Shown: positions 39,201 through 50,035 of the stretch, piece by piece
Numbering within the stretch: position 1 is the first letter of the stretch
How the letters are laid out: every line of letters starts with the position of its first letter
Notes under the pieces: model-generated
Told to the model about the DNA's origin: nothing
Databases searched by the model: none
What the model saw: the letters and a program-made list of their open reading frames with translations, nothing else
Assembly: GCA_021613375.1 (NCBI GenBank)
Contig: CM038710.1
Span: 29,759,763 to 29,823,762 of the forward strand
Source: Megaleporinus macrocephalus
Lineage: Eukaryota; Chordata; Actinopteri; Characiformes; Anostomidae
Length of the DNA stretch: 64,000 nucleotides
Reading direction: 5' to 3'
Program-made: the position numbers and the translations under genes

Positions 39201-42200
39201 TCTGGACTGGAAGCATAAGAACTTATTTTAAGCACAAAAGTTTTGAACTTTAAACATAGCTCATAAAATCTGAAGCCATAAACCCCAGAATAATAAAAAC
39301 AGTAACTATAAGCTTGTTGAATTTATGCTTGATATTATTTCTTCTTTGTCCAAGTTTGAAATACAAATGTATCGCTGTTGTAAAACAGCTTTGGATGTCC
39401 AAAATGGAAACTTTATAAAATAATTACACAATGATCGTAAAGGAGCAGTGTGTATAATTTAGGAAGATTTATTAGCAGAAATAAATGCATAAAACTCCAG
39501 CTAAGATATTATTAAGACAGGATTATTACTTTGTATTACTCAATTCTACCAGCATTAAAACTATGAACCTTATTGGCCAGCTTCTTGTTTAAAATGTTTT
39601 CTCAAAAATATGCAGCAGTTACATTCTGGTGCCCGCATTCAGCTTCTTATTCGAGTTAAAAATTTCCCAGTTCAACTTAAATGCTCCCACTTACATTCTG
39701 ATGCCTGAGACATTATAAACAATGTTGCAGAATTTAAGGTGGAACAGGAAAATTTTAACCGGAAGCTGCTGAGGTAGTGACAGTAATCTGAGTTTGTATG
39801 AATGAAAACATAAAGAAGCTATAAGAAATCAGAAATAAGAAATCCTTTTTCTACAATAATTGGTTGATTCGTCATGAAATGTTGATACAATGTAAAAGAC
39901 AACTGTTGTTTTTGAATGGTGAAAAAATAAAGTGAAGAGTAAATAAAGTGAGACAGTGCTAGTACACATAACCAGAAGGGGGCAGTGCATCGTAGCATTT
40001 GCAGGTTCAATGATGAAATTGCAAAATGGTAAAAGTCACCTGTGGTTCACTCTAAGCACTTGGAATAAAGTGAGATATGTACCTGCAAGCTGCTGTGTCA
40101 GTGAATCCCTCTCCTCCTGTATCTCTTGCTCTTTCTGCTGGGCTGTGCTCACTTGCTTTTCCATGGCGACAATGGTGTGAGCGTGCTGCAGCACCTTCAG
40201 TTCAATTCAATTCAAATGCAGAAGTGTACAGCAACAGCAAAAAAGCTTTTCATAAATACTATAGAAGCAGTAAAAAAACTCTACCTGTTCCTTATACTCC
40301 TCGATCTCCACTCTAATCCTTTCTCTCTCCTCTTCCGCTCCTCTCTGTAGGGCCTGCCCCATTCGATGCATCCACTCTCTCTCTCGCTCTTCCTCCTCCA
40401 TTTTTCTTTCCCTCCACAGCTCCTCTTGTTCTCCTCTTTCCCTGACTATCTCTCTCAGCTCCCTTTCTTTTGCCTCTGCTTCCTCCAGTTTGGTGATCCA
40501 CTCCGCCTCTCGTGTCTTTATCTCTGATCGCAGAGCAACCTGGGAACACAAAAAGTCAGGGAGATTCACATACAGCGTCAGTTAATGTAATTTTCTATTT
40601 GTCCTAAAGTACATAGAAAGCTCTTCTAATTAGTAAAATCAGCTAGAAAAGATTTTTCCAAAGGATGGGAAGCTTTGGAGCAGCCACACATGAGCCTAAC
40701 GTCAACATCTAATGTCAACTGTCGGCTAGAGAGTATAAATCTCTCCAACATTTGCCCTGTACAGCAGTGTGACTGTGTTCTCTGGTGGTTTGAAGTTTTG
40801 TCCAATAGTTTTGGACTGAGCTCAAGTGGCGTTTAAACTAATCGTCCAACATCTGTACCTAATCTGAGTCTCACCGCCATGTTCTAACATCTTTCGCAAA
40901 GTCCCTTTTAATGCCCTATATTTTTGAAAAATTATTGGATGAACATGACTTTATCTCACTATAAGATATAAACATGTATATTTTATCTTATGTGATTATT
41001 ACAAATTATTATAATACAGCCCTTTATCAAACATAAATAATAATATTATATTATAGATTGAGATACAGTGGAAGAACATATAGTGCATGTGGCAATTAAG
41101 AACGGGGCCAGAAAAAGGGTATTTTCAAATGTGCAACTCTCCAAAGTGTTTTCAATAAATATTAATCCAGCCATATTTGTGTATTTACTGCATTTTAAAA
41201 TACTTAAATATAACAATTCAATCTAACTATGGTTAAATTTGAGATTTAGTTAAACTTTTTTTGAGATGAGTTAAACTCCTAGACTTTAGTGAATAATTGC
41301 AAAAAAAAAACACAATCAAAACTTTCTGAATCACTGTTAGGTCAGCAATTGCACTTGCAGGCAAATTTCTATAATTATGTCTATAAGACTGATTGGGTTG
41401 CTGACTGGTCACCATTCAATGTCTGTACTTGATGTACTAACTTATTATTTAGGCCTCGATTCATACTAAATCATACAACACACGTTCTGACTCACTTCTG
41501 CTGTTTTTGCTGACTCCAGATCAGTCCTCATCTTCTCCACCTGAAGCTTCATAATGTTCTCCATCTCTGCCCGTTTTTCTACAACCTGCACATGTAAACC
41601 AATACGCTTCCCTTTTAAATGAAAAGCTTTGCAGTATCACAAAGTGTTAGCTTTAGTTAAGTCAATTTACTTCATTCATTGTTACATACAGTATATTCAC
41701 TGACACAAACAAAATGTAATGAGTTTCTGGGAGTCATTAGAAGCACCTGTAGTTTCTGATGTTCCAGTTCTTGTTTCATAGCCTCCAGACTGTCCTGTAG
41801 TTCGCCAGCCTGGGCTTCTCTCTCTTCAAGCTGCTCCTTCTCTGCCTGCCATAGTAAATGTAGCAGCAGCACTAAGCTTCTGAATGCTTATATTTCTGTA
41901 CTATTTCATAAAGTGATAATATCAAATTTAGTGCATCAGCTACGACAAAGTGACTTTATAATTTTATCTACAAGGCTAACATGATCTATGACTGACATTA
42001 TAAGACTGTTAGCTATACAAATGAACAAAACTAGGAGCAAAATTCAGACTTTGAGATTTGCGCTACTACATATGATTTTAAGTGTGTATCATACCATCCA
42101 TTTGCTATAAAGCCATGTGTGATGCAATGTCAAAAACACATAAGCCGTGTAAGATTACTTAACAACTTAGCACAGTTTTAGGGCAAATGTATGATGATTT

Positions 42201-45200
42201 GAGCTTGAAGTTTGCACAGTGCTATCTGCATTAGCTTCGTAGCTTCCGTGCAAAACCAAGGAACCAAACTTCTTCAAAAAAAAACATCTTGATCTTAGCT
42301 GATTAGCTATGTAAGGCAAAAAGTGTGTCAATGTGTTTTTAGTTGAAACAGTACTTTAACTTGGACTCTGAACACACATAACGAAAACATTCAGACCTTC
42401 AGACTCTTTAGTTCTGCCTGGATCTCCATATACTGCTGGCACAAAGCCTGTATGCCCCCTGACACACCTACAGCAGCATGAGAACATTAAAACATTCAGT
42501 ACGTCTGCAATTTTCATTGTAGTCTGCTGCTGACTTTCTATCTGTTCTCTGTTACCTCCATTTTTCTCCGATACCTCCATCCCTGCTGCCTGCAGCCTGT
42601 TCACAGTGTCCTGCAGCAGTGTGTGTAGACTGGTCAGTATAGAGACAGTGTGAGTCTGAACCCAGCTGACAGCAGGGCACACGCTGTCTTCCTGGAGGGC
42701 AGATATTTGGCTCTGTATTGCATCCATCATGCACACTTTCTGTGTATGACCCTGCCAGAAAAAGATACATCACAAATAAGTATCTGTGCTAGTACATTTG
42801 TATTTACACTGAATAACTACAAATACACTGCCATAATAAATTTAGGTTTCACAAAGTGTGTGTCCTATTAAAATGTCCTTGCTTTTAAACTTCAGGGGGG
42901 TTACATGCGATAATCATTGTTGTTAAGATGATTTACAATAGCTTGACAATACCTGCCATTCAGCCAGTCTGGCCTTTAGTTTCTTACTGTCTTCTTCCAC
43001 AAGCTTCTGGTTGTCAGTGTGTTCTTGAAGGTGTTGCTCCAGCTCCTTCATTCTGGCCCTGAACTCCTCCTTCTGTTCTGCTAGCTCTGACAAACGCTCC
43101 AACACCTACACACAGAACACCAAACACGACCATCGTAATTTGTTATATTGAGGGGGACCATAGGATAAATGAATGGACTAAATGAATAATAAATACATAA
43201 CAAATGCTACAGTGTATAACCACTTCATTCAGAGCACAGTGACATTAAAAAATACATTTATAGATATCTAAGTGATCTTTCACTGGAAGTGGTTAAGATT
43301 TCAAAGCAGACTTCCACATTTGCGATATATCTGATTTTACTTTCATGATGCAAAATGAAATTACTTGTATTTGGTATTCATCACCAAAGTTCTCAACTGT
43401 TCCAAGTTTGCCTATAGGAGAATCTGGGCCTCTCTTGGAGGCAAAAACCTTTAAAGAAAATGAAAACATAAATTCCTAGGATGTTTGAATCTGATGAGTT
43501 TATTACAGATAGGAGAAACGCGGATTTGCATTGTACTCCAGATAAATACTGATTAATATGCCCTTGCTTGTAATCAATAGGTTGGAATTTAATGGGTTAA
43601 CAAACAAGTAGTAGGCAGCATGGACAAATTTTGTAGTTAATGGATCTGCAGTCTATGATTGCACTTACCTCTTGCTCTGATACTGTCTCAGATGTGAGGA
43701 GTATGCGTTTTTTGATCTGACTGCAAAGCTTCTCAAGCTGAAAAGAGAGTCAGAGCTTTTCATTTGTGAATAATACGTACACTACTGAATGCACATTAGT
43801 GTTATGTATAAGGGTTCCCTCACCCTTGTCTGCGTATGTCTCAGCTCTGTTTGAGCTTTCTCTTCTCTCTGATGCGTGTGCTGCTGCAGAACCTTTAGTC
43901 TGTTCATCTCAGTCTGAACAGAGGCTTGCTCCTAAACCACATAATATAAATAAAGGTAAAATAGAAGGGATTTGGGTTTTCAGGAAGGATTTGGTGTTTC
44001 AACTCAATCACCGTCACAACGTTTGAATACCCTGCTCTGTACACTTTGCAGGGAACTATGAGGGCAATTGGATTAGATCTACTATATGTGCTTCTAATTA
44101 TTGAGTTTAGGTGTTTTAGCCACACTCATTCACACATCAACACAATCACCTTGGACAAAGACTTAAAGAGCTTAGTGACTTTAAATGTGGTACTATCCAC
44201 ACAAAAAAATCACCTGAGATCACCTTGTGCAATGGCAAGCTTTGGCTGGAGCAGGGGAAATGCATTCTCGTGTTTCACTATCTGTCAGTCAAATCTAGGT
44301 TTGAAAAATGTCAATTGCTATCAACCTGAATGCATAGTACTAACTTTTCTGTTCCAGTATGACTGCGCCTATAAAGACCTGGTTTGACCATTCTTGTGTA
44401 GAGTAACTCCAGAGGCCTGCACAAAGCCCTGACCTCAAATCTTTAGGAGGACGTGGAATGTTGATTGTGAGCTAAGTCTTCTCATCCAACATCAGTGCCT
44501 GACCTCAAAAATGTTTTTTTAACTCCAAATTATTGCCCATAGTTTTCTAATGAGATGTCAAAAAACGGAGTGATGTTTAAGTATGTATTTTGTAGATTAT
44601 GTAGATGTTATAGATGTCATTTAAATCCTTAATCTGCAAAAGTAAAAACTACACAACGTACCCAGTCATAAGTAGTTACATGATAAAGTAGTTACATGAT
44701 AAATAAGTCTGATGAGTAGCAGTTGAATAATAAACTTTTTAAAGAATTTTAAGGAGTCAATACGTGTTTTTATTTGAATTAAAAGCCACATCATTTTTCA
44801 ACCTCACCTCTTTATCTGCTGCATCTGTAAATATATGAATGAAAGTTTCTCAGTTTGTTCTGACCTGCATCTTCTGCTCCAGTCTGTGCTTGAGGGAGTC
44901 TCTCTCTGTGATCTCCAGCTTCAGCTCTTTCTGTTTCTCTTTAAGAGTTGCCTCCAACCTGTCTACAGTCTAGAGAACAACACAAATTACTTAGCAGCCA
45001 GCCAGAAGGCATACAAACATTGGCCAGTATGTAATTGCATGTGCACCTTTTTGAGCAATTCCACCTCCTTTTCTTTGGCAAGAAACTCTTCCTGATGCTT
45101 CTCAGTCTTCTTTAACTGTGATAACTAGTGATAAAAGGTTGTTTTGCAAGCTTTACATTTGAAAAGAATTTTGTAGTGGAGATAAATGCAAGAAGCATGT

Positions 45201-48200
45201 AACATTAGACATGTGTACCTTGGTAGCCATGTTGCTAAGCTGAGCATCCTTATATCTCAAATCCTGTCTGAGTTTGTCCACCTCAGCGGCCAGCTTCAGT
45301 GTCTGCTTTTCTCGAGCCAACAGATCCTTCTGCAGACTGTTCGCCAGCGCTAGAAGAACAGCAAATTACATGATCAAACAGCTCCACCCATAATGAACAG
45401 CATCAGTGAGTATTATAAAATAGATATTTCTCTTGCACTTGTAAATAAATTGTATGTCATTTGTAAACATTGTTGAAAGTCCTTAAAAAAGTGTAGTTCA
45501 GTCAGCAAGACTGAATCAGGATTTTTGTAACCTGACAGCAAATTATATGTACATATGTATTATATGTATGTATATTTCATTAAAGGAGAAAGAGAAGGAG
45601 GGAAATTATTCAGACAGAGGAAAATCAGTTTAAATGAAGTGTAGTTTTACCTGTACCCTTGGTGTTTTCACTCTGGAGGTTAGCCACCTGCACTTTCAGC
45701 CTGCTGATCCTCTGCTCTCTCTCTGCTACAGCCTGAGCAACAACCTCACCAGAATTCTTCTGCATCTCCAGCATCTACATACATTACTGCTGTTGTAGTC
45801 ATAGCTTTGAAGAGGATGTAAAATACAGTGCATATACACGAAACAATGTGATGCACTTATTGACCTGAGTTTACCTGAAACATGCAAATAATTTCCACAT
45901 GAATAAAATCTATTACATCATCACATTTACATAAAATATACATATACATATACATAAAAGCCTTTGTTGTTCTTGAGCATCTATGAGCCTTTTGTGTCCA
46001 GCTCCTTGTCGTCAGTTCATGGTTTGTCCATCCACAGACTACTGTTGGTACTTGGTTCTGCTGACCAGGGCCACACCACAAGCCTTGCAGTGTCAGAGAT
46101 GCTCTGACCCAGATGTCTGGCCAACACAATTGGGCTCTGATGAACATCACTCATGATTCTCATCTGCCTATTTCTAATGCATCCAACACAACAACAACAA
46201 ACAAACTGACTGTTCGCTCATTTGTTGGCTCATTTGTGTATTTTATTCATGGGAAAATGATTTGTATGATTTGTGTTTATTGTGAATTGAGGTGAACTGA
46301 TAACACACAGGGAGAAATAGAGAGAACAACATTATCACTCTAATCTCTACCTGTTCCTTTAGCTGCTGAATCTCTTCTTTTTTCTCCTGGATGTCTCTGG
46401 CCAGGTTGTTGAGCTTGTGTCTGATGTCTGGGTCACTCTGACCGCTCTGAGCAAGCTGTAGCCGGAGCGCTGACACCTCGTCCTTCAAAGCTGCCATCAC
46501 ACACTCCTTCCTTTGAGCTTCTCTCTCATATACAATCACACCACTCAGCTGTTCACCTTGCCTCACCCAGCTGTCATCCTAAACCCAAAGAGCGCATGAG
46601 ACAAGACAAAAGACATGTTTCTCATTTTAAAACCGACAACTTTAACATGAAAACAAAACAAATTCTAAGTGCACTCGCATTTAAAAGTTCAGAATCATCG
46701 TTTTTAGTAACAGGAAACAATTGTGAAGGCAGTAGCTTAGTAGCTATATCACAATGAATTCAAAAATAGAGTTTATGGTATGTAATCATATAGTCTATGT
46801 GAAAAACAGCCTGTGTTAAATTCCACGTTTCTGTGATTTGCAGATTATTAGAAGTGTTTCAGCTCAGACAGTTTTTTGAATGAGGTACAATATAGGACAG
46901 CCAATCAGAGCAGAGCTCAGTTACACATGTCAGGTGACAAAAAAAGTTTGTTTAATTCTAGAGACTGGTTGAAGAAGGCTCAATAAATGGTTATGTACAA
47001 ATGCACAAATGAAGGCTGTGGGTCCTTTCAGAGTGTCCTGTATGATGAACAGGTTCTGTAGAAAACTCAAAGTAACGGAAAAAGCTGTATAAAATACAGA
47101 ACAAAGCTGTATAGAATAGAAAAAATGTAATTAAAATCCAGAAAGTGTCGCATTTAAAGCAGTAATTAAATTTTAGGCGGATCATTCAGTTACTAAAATA
47201 TTTTATTTATCATTTAGTAACTCTGAAGTTACTAAATATTTTTTTAAATACTGAATAAAACATTTCTACTGTTTAGCGGATATTATTTTAATCTACACTG
47301 TAAAAGTGATTATGGAATAGTATAACAGCCATTGGGGCTGAGTAATGTAACAATATGAAATAAATATTTGGAAAAAAATATATTGAATAAAAATCATAGA
47401 ATTCAGTTCAGTACTTGTATTTTAATGGTTTACTACTGTTCTAATACTGTCATATTTTGCCCACCTCTGTCAGTCATTGTTATTAACTTGCTCTGTTAGA
47501 CTCACATTGTCCTGTATTAAGTCTTGAATGCTGTGGGAGCTCTGTGATGCAGTTATATTTCTCAGAGAGAGTTCTTTTCCTGTGCTGCTGCACCAGCTTC
47601 CTACAGCAGTCAGAAACAGCAGTGTATCATTACAAGGTTATACATTCAAAGTATTAAAAAATAAAAGTTTAATTGAAATAAAAAGAAGCCATTACCTGCT
47701 CTATGAGAGTGGCTTCGAGACTCTGAAGCCTTTGGTGCAAAACTGGTGCGTTTAGATCCTGCACTGGCCGGTCGTGGCCTACTAGGGGGACGGGGTGTGA
47801 CAGGAGGGGACCGTGCACAACTCCTTGTCCGGACTTGGGGGGCAGTTGACTTGGCAGGTAAAACAGGAAGCTGTGTGACAAAAAACCACAACAATATGTA
47901 CAACAGACAAATACATACTGAAATATCCTAAATGACAAGCCTCCCAGTAAGTTTAGGCACACACCCTGTAGAAGCTCATTGTACTGATGATGTTTTTACA
48001 TGTAGGATACACAGCTGTACACATGCAATTTAACAAACAACCCCCATAAAAAGCTTTTTAATTAGTAATAAGTGAGTAAGTATTTTTCATATGCATCCAA
48101 ATATACAATAGATCTTACTGCATCTTTAGTGTCCAGTATGAGCTCGTAGGTTGAGCCTCCATACCCAAAGTGAAGCTCATCTCCAGGTGTAAGACGCACT

Positions 48201-49613
48201 GCGGCATTGTGAATGCGACAGTCATTAACGTAAGTGCCATGGACAGAGTTCAGGTCACTCAGAACATAGCAGTGCTCTGCCTCACTCCATTCTATGATAG
48301 CATGGTGCTCCTCCACACCACCATTCTGGGGAACAAAATACAGGCCAGAGTCAAACACCTAGTCCCAGTCTAAACTAATTTTAAATGCTTTCTACTACTC
48401 AAACACTAACTGTTTTAATCTACATATTAAGTAAGTGTTTGGGTTTTTGCTTCCAGTGTCGACCAGAGCTTTTTTAGTAAGAAAATCTCTGAACTTTGAG
48501 TTGCAGCTTTGAGTCTTTCTTAAAAAGTTTAAAATTTCATTTCTGCATATATGGTATCATCTGTTATGGTATTATGGTAAGTTCTTACTGGAGAAACCGT
48601 AAAGCACAACATTAGAGAGCTAAGGAGCCAACAATGTTAAAAATTGTAAGAAACTTCAGAGATTGTTCCAAGTTTCTCTTAAGTATTTTTCAAAACAATC
48701 ACACCAGTATATATATAAGCTATTGTTTTTACTACATACAGCTAATACTGGTGTTGTGTTGATTACAACACAGTTATTTCTGAAGCTTAGTTATCAAGAA
48801 GAAGGTTGTTGTTTAAGCTTTAAGGTGAAATGAATACTACATTTGTGGACATGCTGTTTCCTTCATGTATACCTATTTCTGAGACTAAACAAAAAATAAC
48901 TGTGATATGATTATTTTTGCGCTGTCCAATGTCACTATGGCCATGCTACCTAGACTATGACTATTGAAGTGCAGCTACAGAACCAAATCACATTCTATCT
49001 CGTTGCACAAACTGAAAAACTCCCAGTCTGTAACAATATAGGTTGGACCTGGAGATTATTTTAGAGGAAGGAGACAGCATTGCTTGACCTCTGTGGACAG
49101 ATCTAGTATTTAAGGCAGATCTGTGGTCAAAACACTATGAAGTGGATAGATCTTGACCAAACAGCCTTTTTAGACCTATTACTGGACAGACATTATGTGG
49201 CCATTAAAATTATCCTCCTGAGAGAGAATACCGCCAGACCCCCTTAATTAAAGACTTACCACAAGCTTTCCAAAGTGTTAGCTGGAATTTGTATGCTCAA
49301 AAACTTGCTTGACTCTCCTCTCCTTTACATTCATTATACTGTTGATGCAAGTTTTGCCAGTCGTTTAAGACAACAATACAAGTATGAACTATTTACATTT
49401 GTAGTATAGCTTACCTCGTTGAATGATATATGGCTTGAAAAATATCAGCTATGCTAAAATGCCACTGAAATCCTCAGTTGATGCTGAAAAAAGGTCTATA
49501 AAATATTCATGTGTTACCTGCAGGCAGAGATCAGCATCCTTGTGTTTTCCCACCGTGGTGCGTTTAGCCTGGAGTTTAAATATCCAGTTTAAAGTTTTCA
49601 GGTATGCTTTCAT
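24933..49613 (-). CDS. fhad1: Forkhead-associated domain-containing protein 1, complete, 30 coding exons
   Basis: Coding exons: 49613-49518, 48325-48119, 47870-47696, 47600-47506, 46578-46351, 45774-45651, 45349-45219, 45124-45047, 44969-44865, 43931-43824, 43737-43669, 43448-43365, 43105-42953, 42739-42556, 42467-42397, 41845-41747, 41585-41496, 40539-40285, 40194-40083, 38994-38901, 38069-37963, 37289-37130, 36435-36351, 34657-34507, 34376-34279, 33004-32909, 31974-31748, 31402-31240, 26823-26743, 25106-24933. All junctions are AG/GT and all phases agree, giving 3,900 nt and 1,299 residues, close to the roughly 1,400 of the human protein. Exons 1-2 encode an FHA domain (about residues 1-100; 'TTVGKHKDADLCL', 'DLNSVHGTYVND'). 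Exon 3 is a Pro/Ser/Arg linker. Exons 5-28 are Glu/Lys/Gln-rich heptad coiled coil, densest in exon 18. Exon 27 holds the family-typical 'YVDLARALCEALELSQGQLS'. The C-terminus is Arg/Gln-rich. The role is poorly known; expression in ciliated tissue and testis is family knowledge. The last two exons are least certain. Confidence 0.92.
28460..28745. repeat. Diverged local direct duplication
   Basis: A block starting 'gaaatagtgcaagttcaaga' near 28468 and another starting 'gaaatattacaagttcagca' near 28611 share an ordered series of words: 'acttcatc.ctttat', 'gaaag.aacaccaatg', 'gttt.tatt.tg.tggaac.tggt.tcttg'. The offset is about 143-150 bases in the same direction. It is an old tandem duplication inside the second-to-last fhad1 intron. 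Confidence 0.6.
29293..29565 (-). other. Unassigned coding-like stretch inside fhad1 intron 28
   Basis: The minus strand is open from just after a stop at about 29566 to a TAG at 29293, with unusually protein-like codon use and composition. It runs through a basic segment ('RQALRNRKYALALCLMDLNN') into two hydrophobic segments ('ALFLCAKTVVL' and 'YYVAQGAAVIMVLALI') and then 'RRDRINFFNYG'. A possible acceptor (ctgttgcag|AGG) lies at 29521 and would join in phase to fhad1 exon 28. The stretch cannot then splice on in phase to exon 29 and would instead end the protein. I do not recognise the family. It could be an alternative terminal exon, a transposon or gene fragment, or chance. Confidence 0.3.
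29965..30255 (+). repeat. Fish dispersed repeat followed by a C-run and (CA)n
   Basis: 'gtttgcatgttctgctcttg', 'gtgggtttcctctaggtgg', 'cagtttcctcccacagctc', 'aaagacatccagtcaggcaa' and 'ctgccctgtaatggactggt' are ordered words of a very common fish interspersed repeat. A run of Cs (about 30202-30216) and a CA microsatellite (about 30222-30255) follow directly. The same family occurs inverted at 38515-38816. It lies in fhad1 intron 28. Confidence 0.75.
30420..31075 (+). mobile_element. Tc1-like transposon relic, C-terminal transposase
   Basis: On the plus strand, with stops and small indels, the region 30720-31010 reads 'DGSGLFWDANAPIY', then 'IEWFDE', then a decayed version of the 'WPSQSPDLNPIEHLWEILD' motif ('FTVTRFQPN', 'QILD'). 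This is the catalytic C-terminal half of a Tc1-type transposase that differs from the one at 6.5 kb. It lies in antisense orientation in fhad1 intron 28 and ends about 165 bp before exon 28. The gene is dead. Confidence 0.7.
33300..33595. repeat. Partial copy of the long palindromic miniature element
   Basis: It contains 'ttcagtctgttcttcaatgg', 'cagcagcactgccg', 'tcataccagcacatcaaaca', 'ccaccaccacatcagtgtca' and 'gaatgatccaccacccaaat'. These are the reverse-complement words of the element at 35691-36143. I recall the family from characins, catfishes and electric eel. The terminal repeats are not intact here. Confidence 0.65.
35440..35630 (-). mobile_element. tRNA-derived SINE-like element
   Basis: Read on the minus strand, it starts 'ctggtgtagtgtatttggta', runs through 'aaatgactggggtttacttt' (a worn promoter B-box in the tRNA-like head) and 'ataagtgtaagagtccttgc', and ends near 'gtctgccaaatac'. 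That order and tail match common ostariophysan SINEs. It is diverged and probably inactive. Confidence 0.5.
35691..36143. repeat. Palindromic miniature element with 16-bp terminal inverted repeats
   Basis: The ends 'tacactgagcagccac' and 'gtggctggtcagtgta' are inverted copies that agree at 15 of 16 positions. Inside are 'tggtggatcattctcagcac', 'agcagtgctgctggagtgtc' and 'gtccaccaaccaaaaa', words of a very abundant repeat of ostariophysan fishes. It sits in fhad1 intron 23, between exons 24 and 23. Confidence 0.8.
36526..37090. mobile_element. piggyBac-like miniature element with TTAA target duplication
   Basis: The element begins 'aggggacctattatg' and ends 'cattataggtcccct', a near-perfect 15-bp inverted repeat. 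It is flanked on both sides by TTAA (36522-36525 and 37091-37094), the target duplication typical of piggyBac transposons. It is 565 bp long and has no transposase frame, so it is non-autonomous. It lies in fhad1 intron 22, only 39 bases from exon 22. Confidence 0.85.
38515..38816 (-). repeat. Fish dispersed repeat, inverted copy
   Basis: 'cctagtcggggtcatgggag', 'gtcgccaatccatcgcatgg', 'ggactgtaggaggaaaccta', 'gagcatgcaaactccacaca' and 'gtgctaaccagtacaccacc' are the reverse-complement words of the family at 29965-30215, here nearly full length. It lies in fhad1 intron 20. Confidence 0.8.
45950..46250 (+). repeat. Fish dispersed repeat
   Basis: 'gatgctctgacccagatgtc', 'tggccaacacaattgggctc' and 'cctatttctaatgcatccaa' are recognisable words of a repeat spread through fish genomes, probably derived from a DNA transposon. 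It fills much of fhad1 intron 5. Confidence 0.6.
46860..46975 (+). repeat. Repeat fragment shared with the 18.4 kb region
   Basis: 'ccaatcagagcagagctcag' followed by an A-rich stretch and 'tttaattctag' parallels 'gaatcagagcagagctcatc' ... 'tttcattctag' at about 18410-18460. This is a short interspersed fragment of unknown class in fhad1 intron 4. Confidence 0.5.
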
Positions 49614-49619
49614 TTTAGC

Positions 49620-50035
49620 CTGTTGAGAAAAAAACAAGCAGTTCAAAGGTACATATTAATCATATAATAGATAACCATGTGTTAACTGTGTGTAAATACT
49701 GTTGTATCAGATCAGACGGTGTTACATGTTTGACTTTTTTTAAGTTACCTTGTTTTGCTGAGCGTGAAGTTAGCACGGCGCTAGTCGTACTTCTCGTCAG
49801 AGCTGAAAACGTTCCAGATAAAATGACAGATTTTTACAGCTACATTCTTATTTACATGCTGTTATAAACTGTCTTTACTTTCACTTATCTGTTATGTAAA
49901 TAAAAGTTTCTCAAAGGGAAATACAGCAGCATTTTCCAGCCTTCACAGTCTCACGACACGAGTTGTGTACCAGTGTCATGGTAACGCTGGCATAGAAAAC
50001 CCCGCCCCCTCAGCGCTCTCTCACGTTACCCTGGG
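49620..50035 (-). promoter_or_regulatory. fhad1: fhad1 5' UTR exon and promoter with X-box-like sites
   Basis: Just before the start codon stands a strong acceptor ('tttttttctcaacag|GCTAA', exon from 49619). Upstream on the minus strand is a donor (AACAAG|gtaactt, exon end 49749), so a non-coding first exon ends there. Further up, about 49972-49985 reads 'agtgtcatggtaac', close to the RFX-factor X-box consensus, with a perfect 'catggtaac' half. A second GTTACC half-site is at 50025-50030, and a GC-box-like 'ccccgccccct' lies between them. X-boxes mark genes of motile and sensory cilia, which fits what is known of fhad1 expression. The transcription start itself is not visible. Confidence 0.55.
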
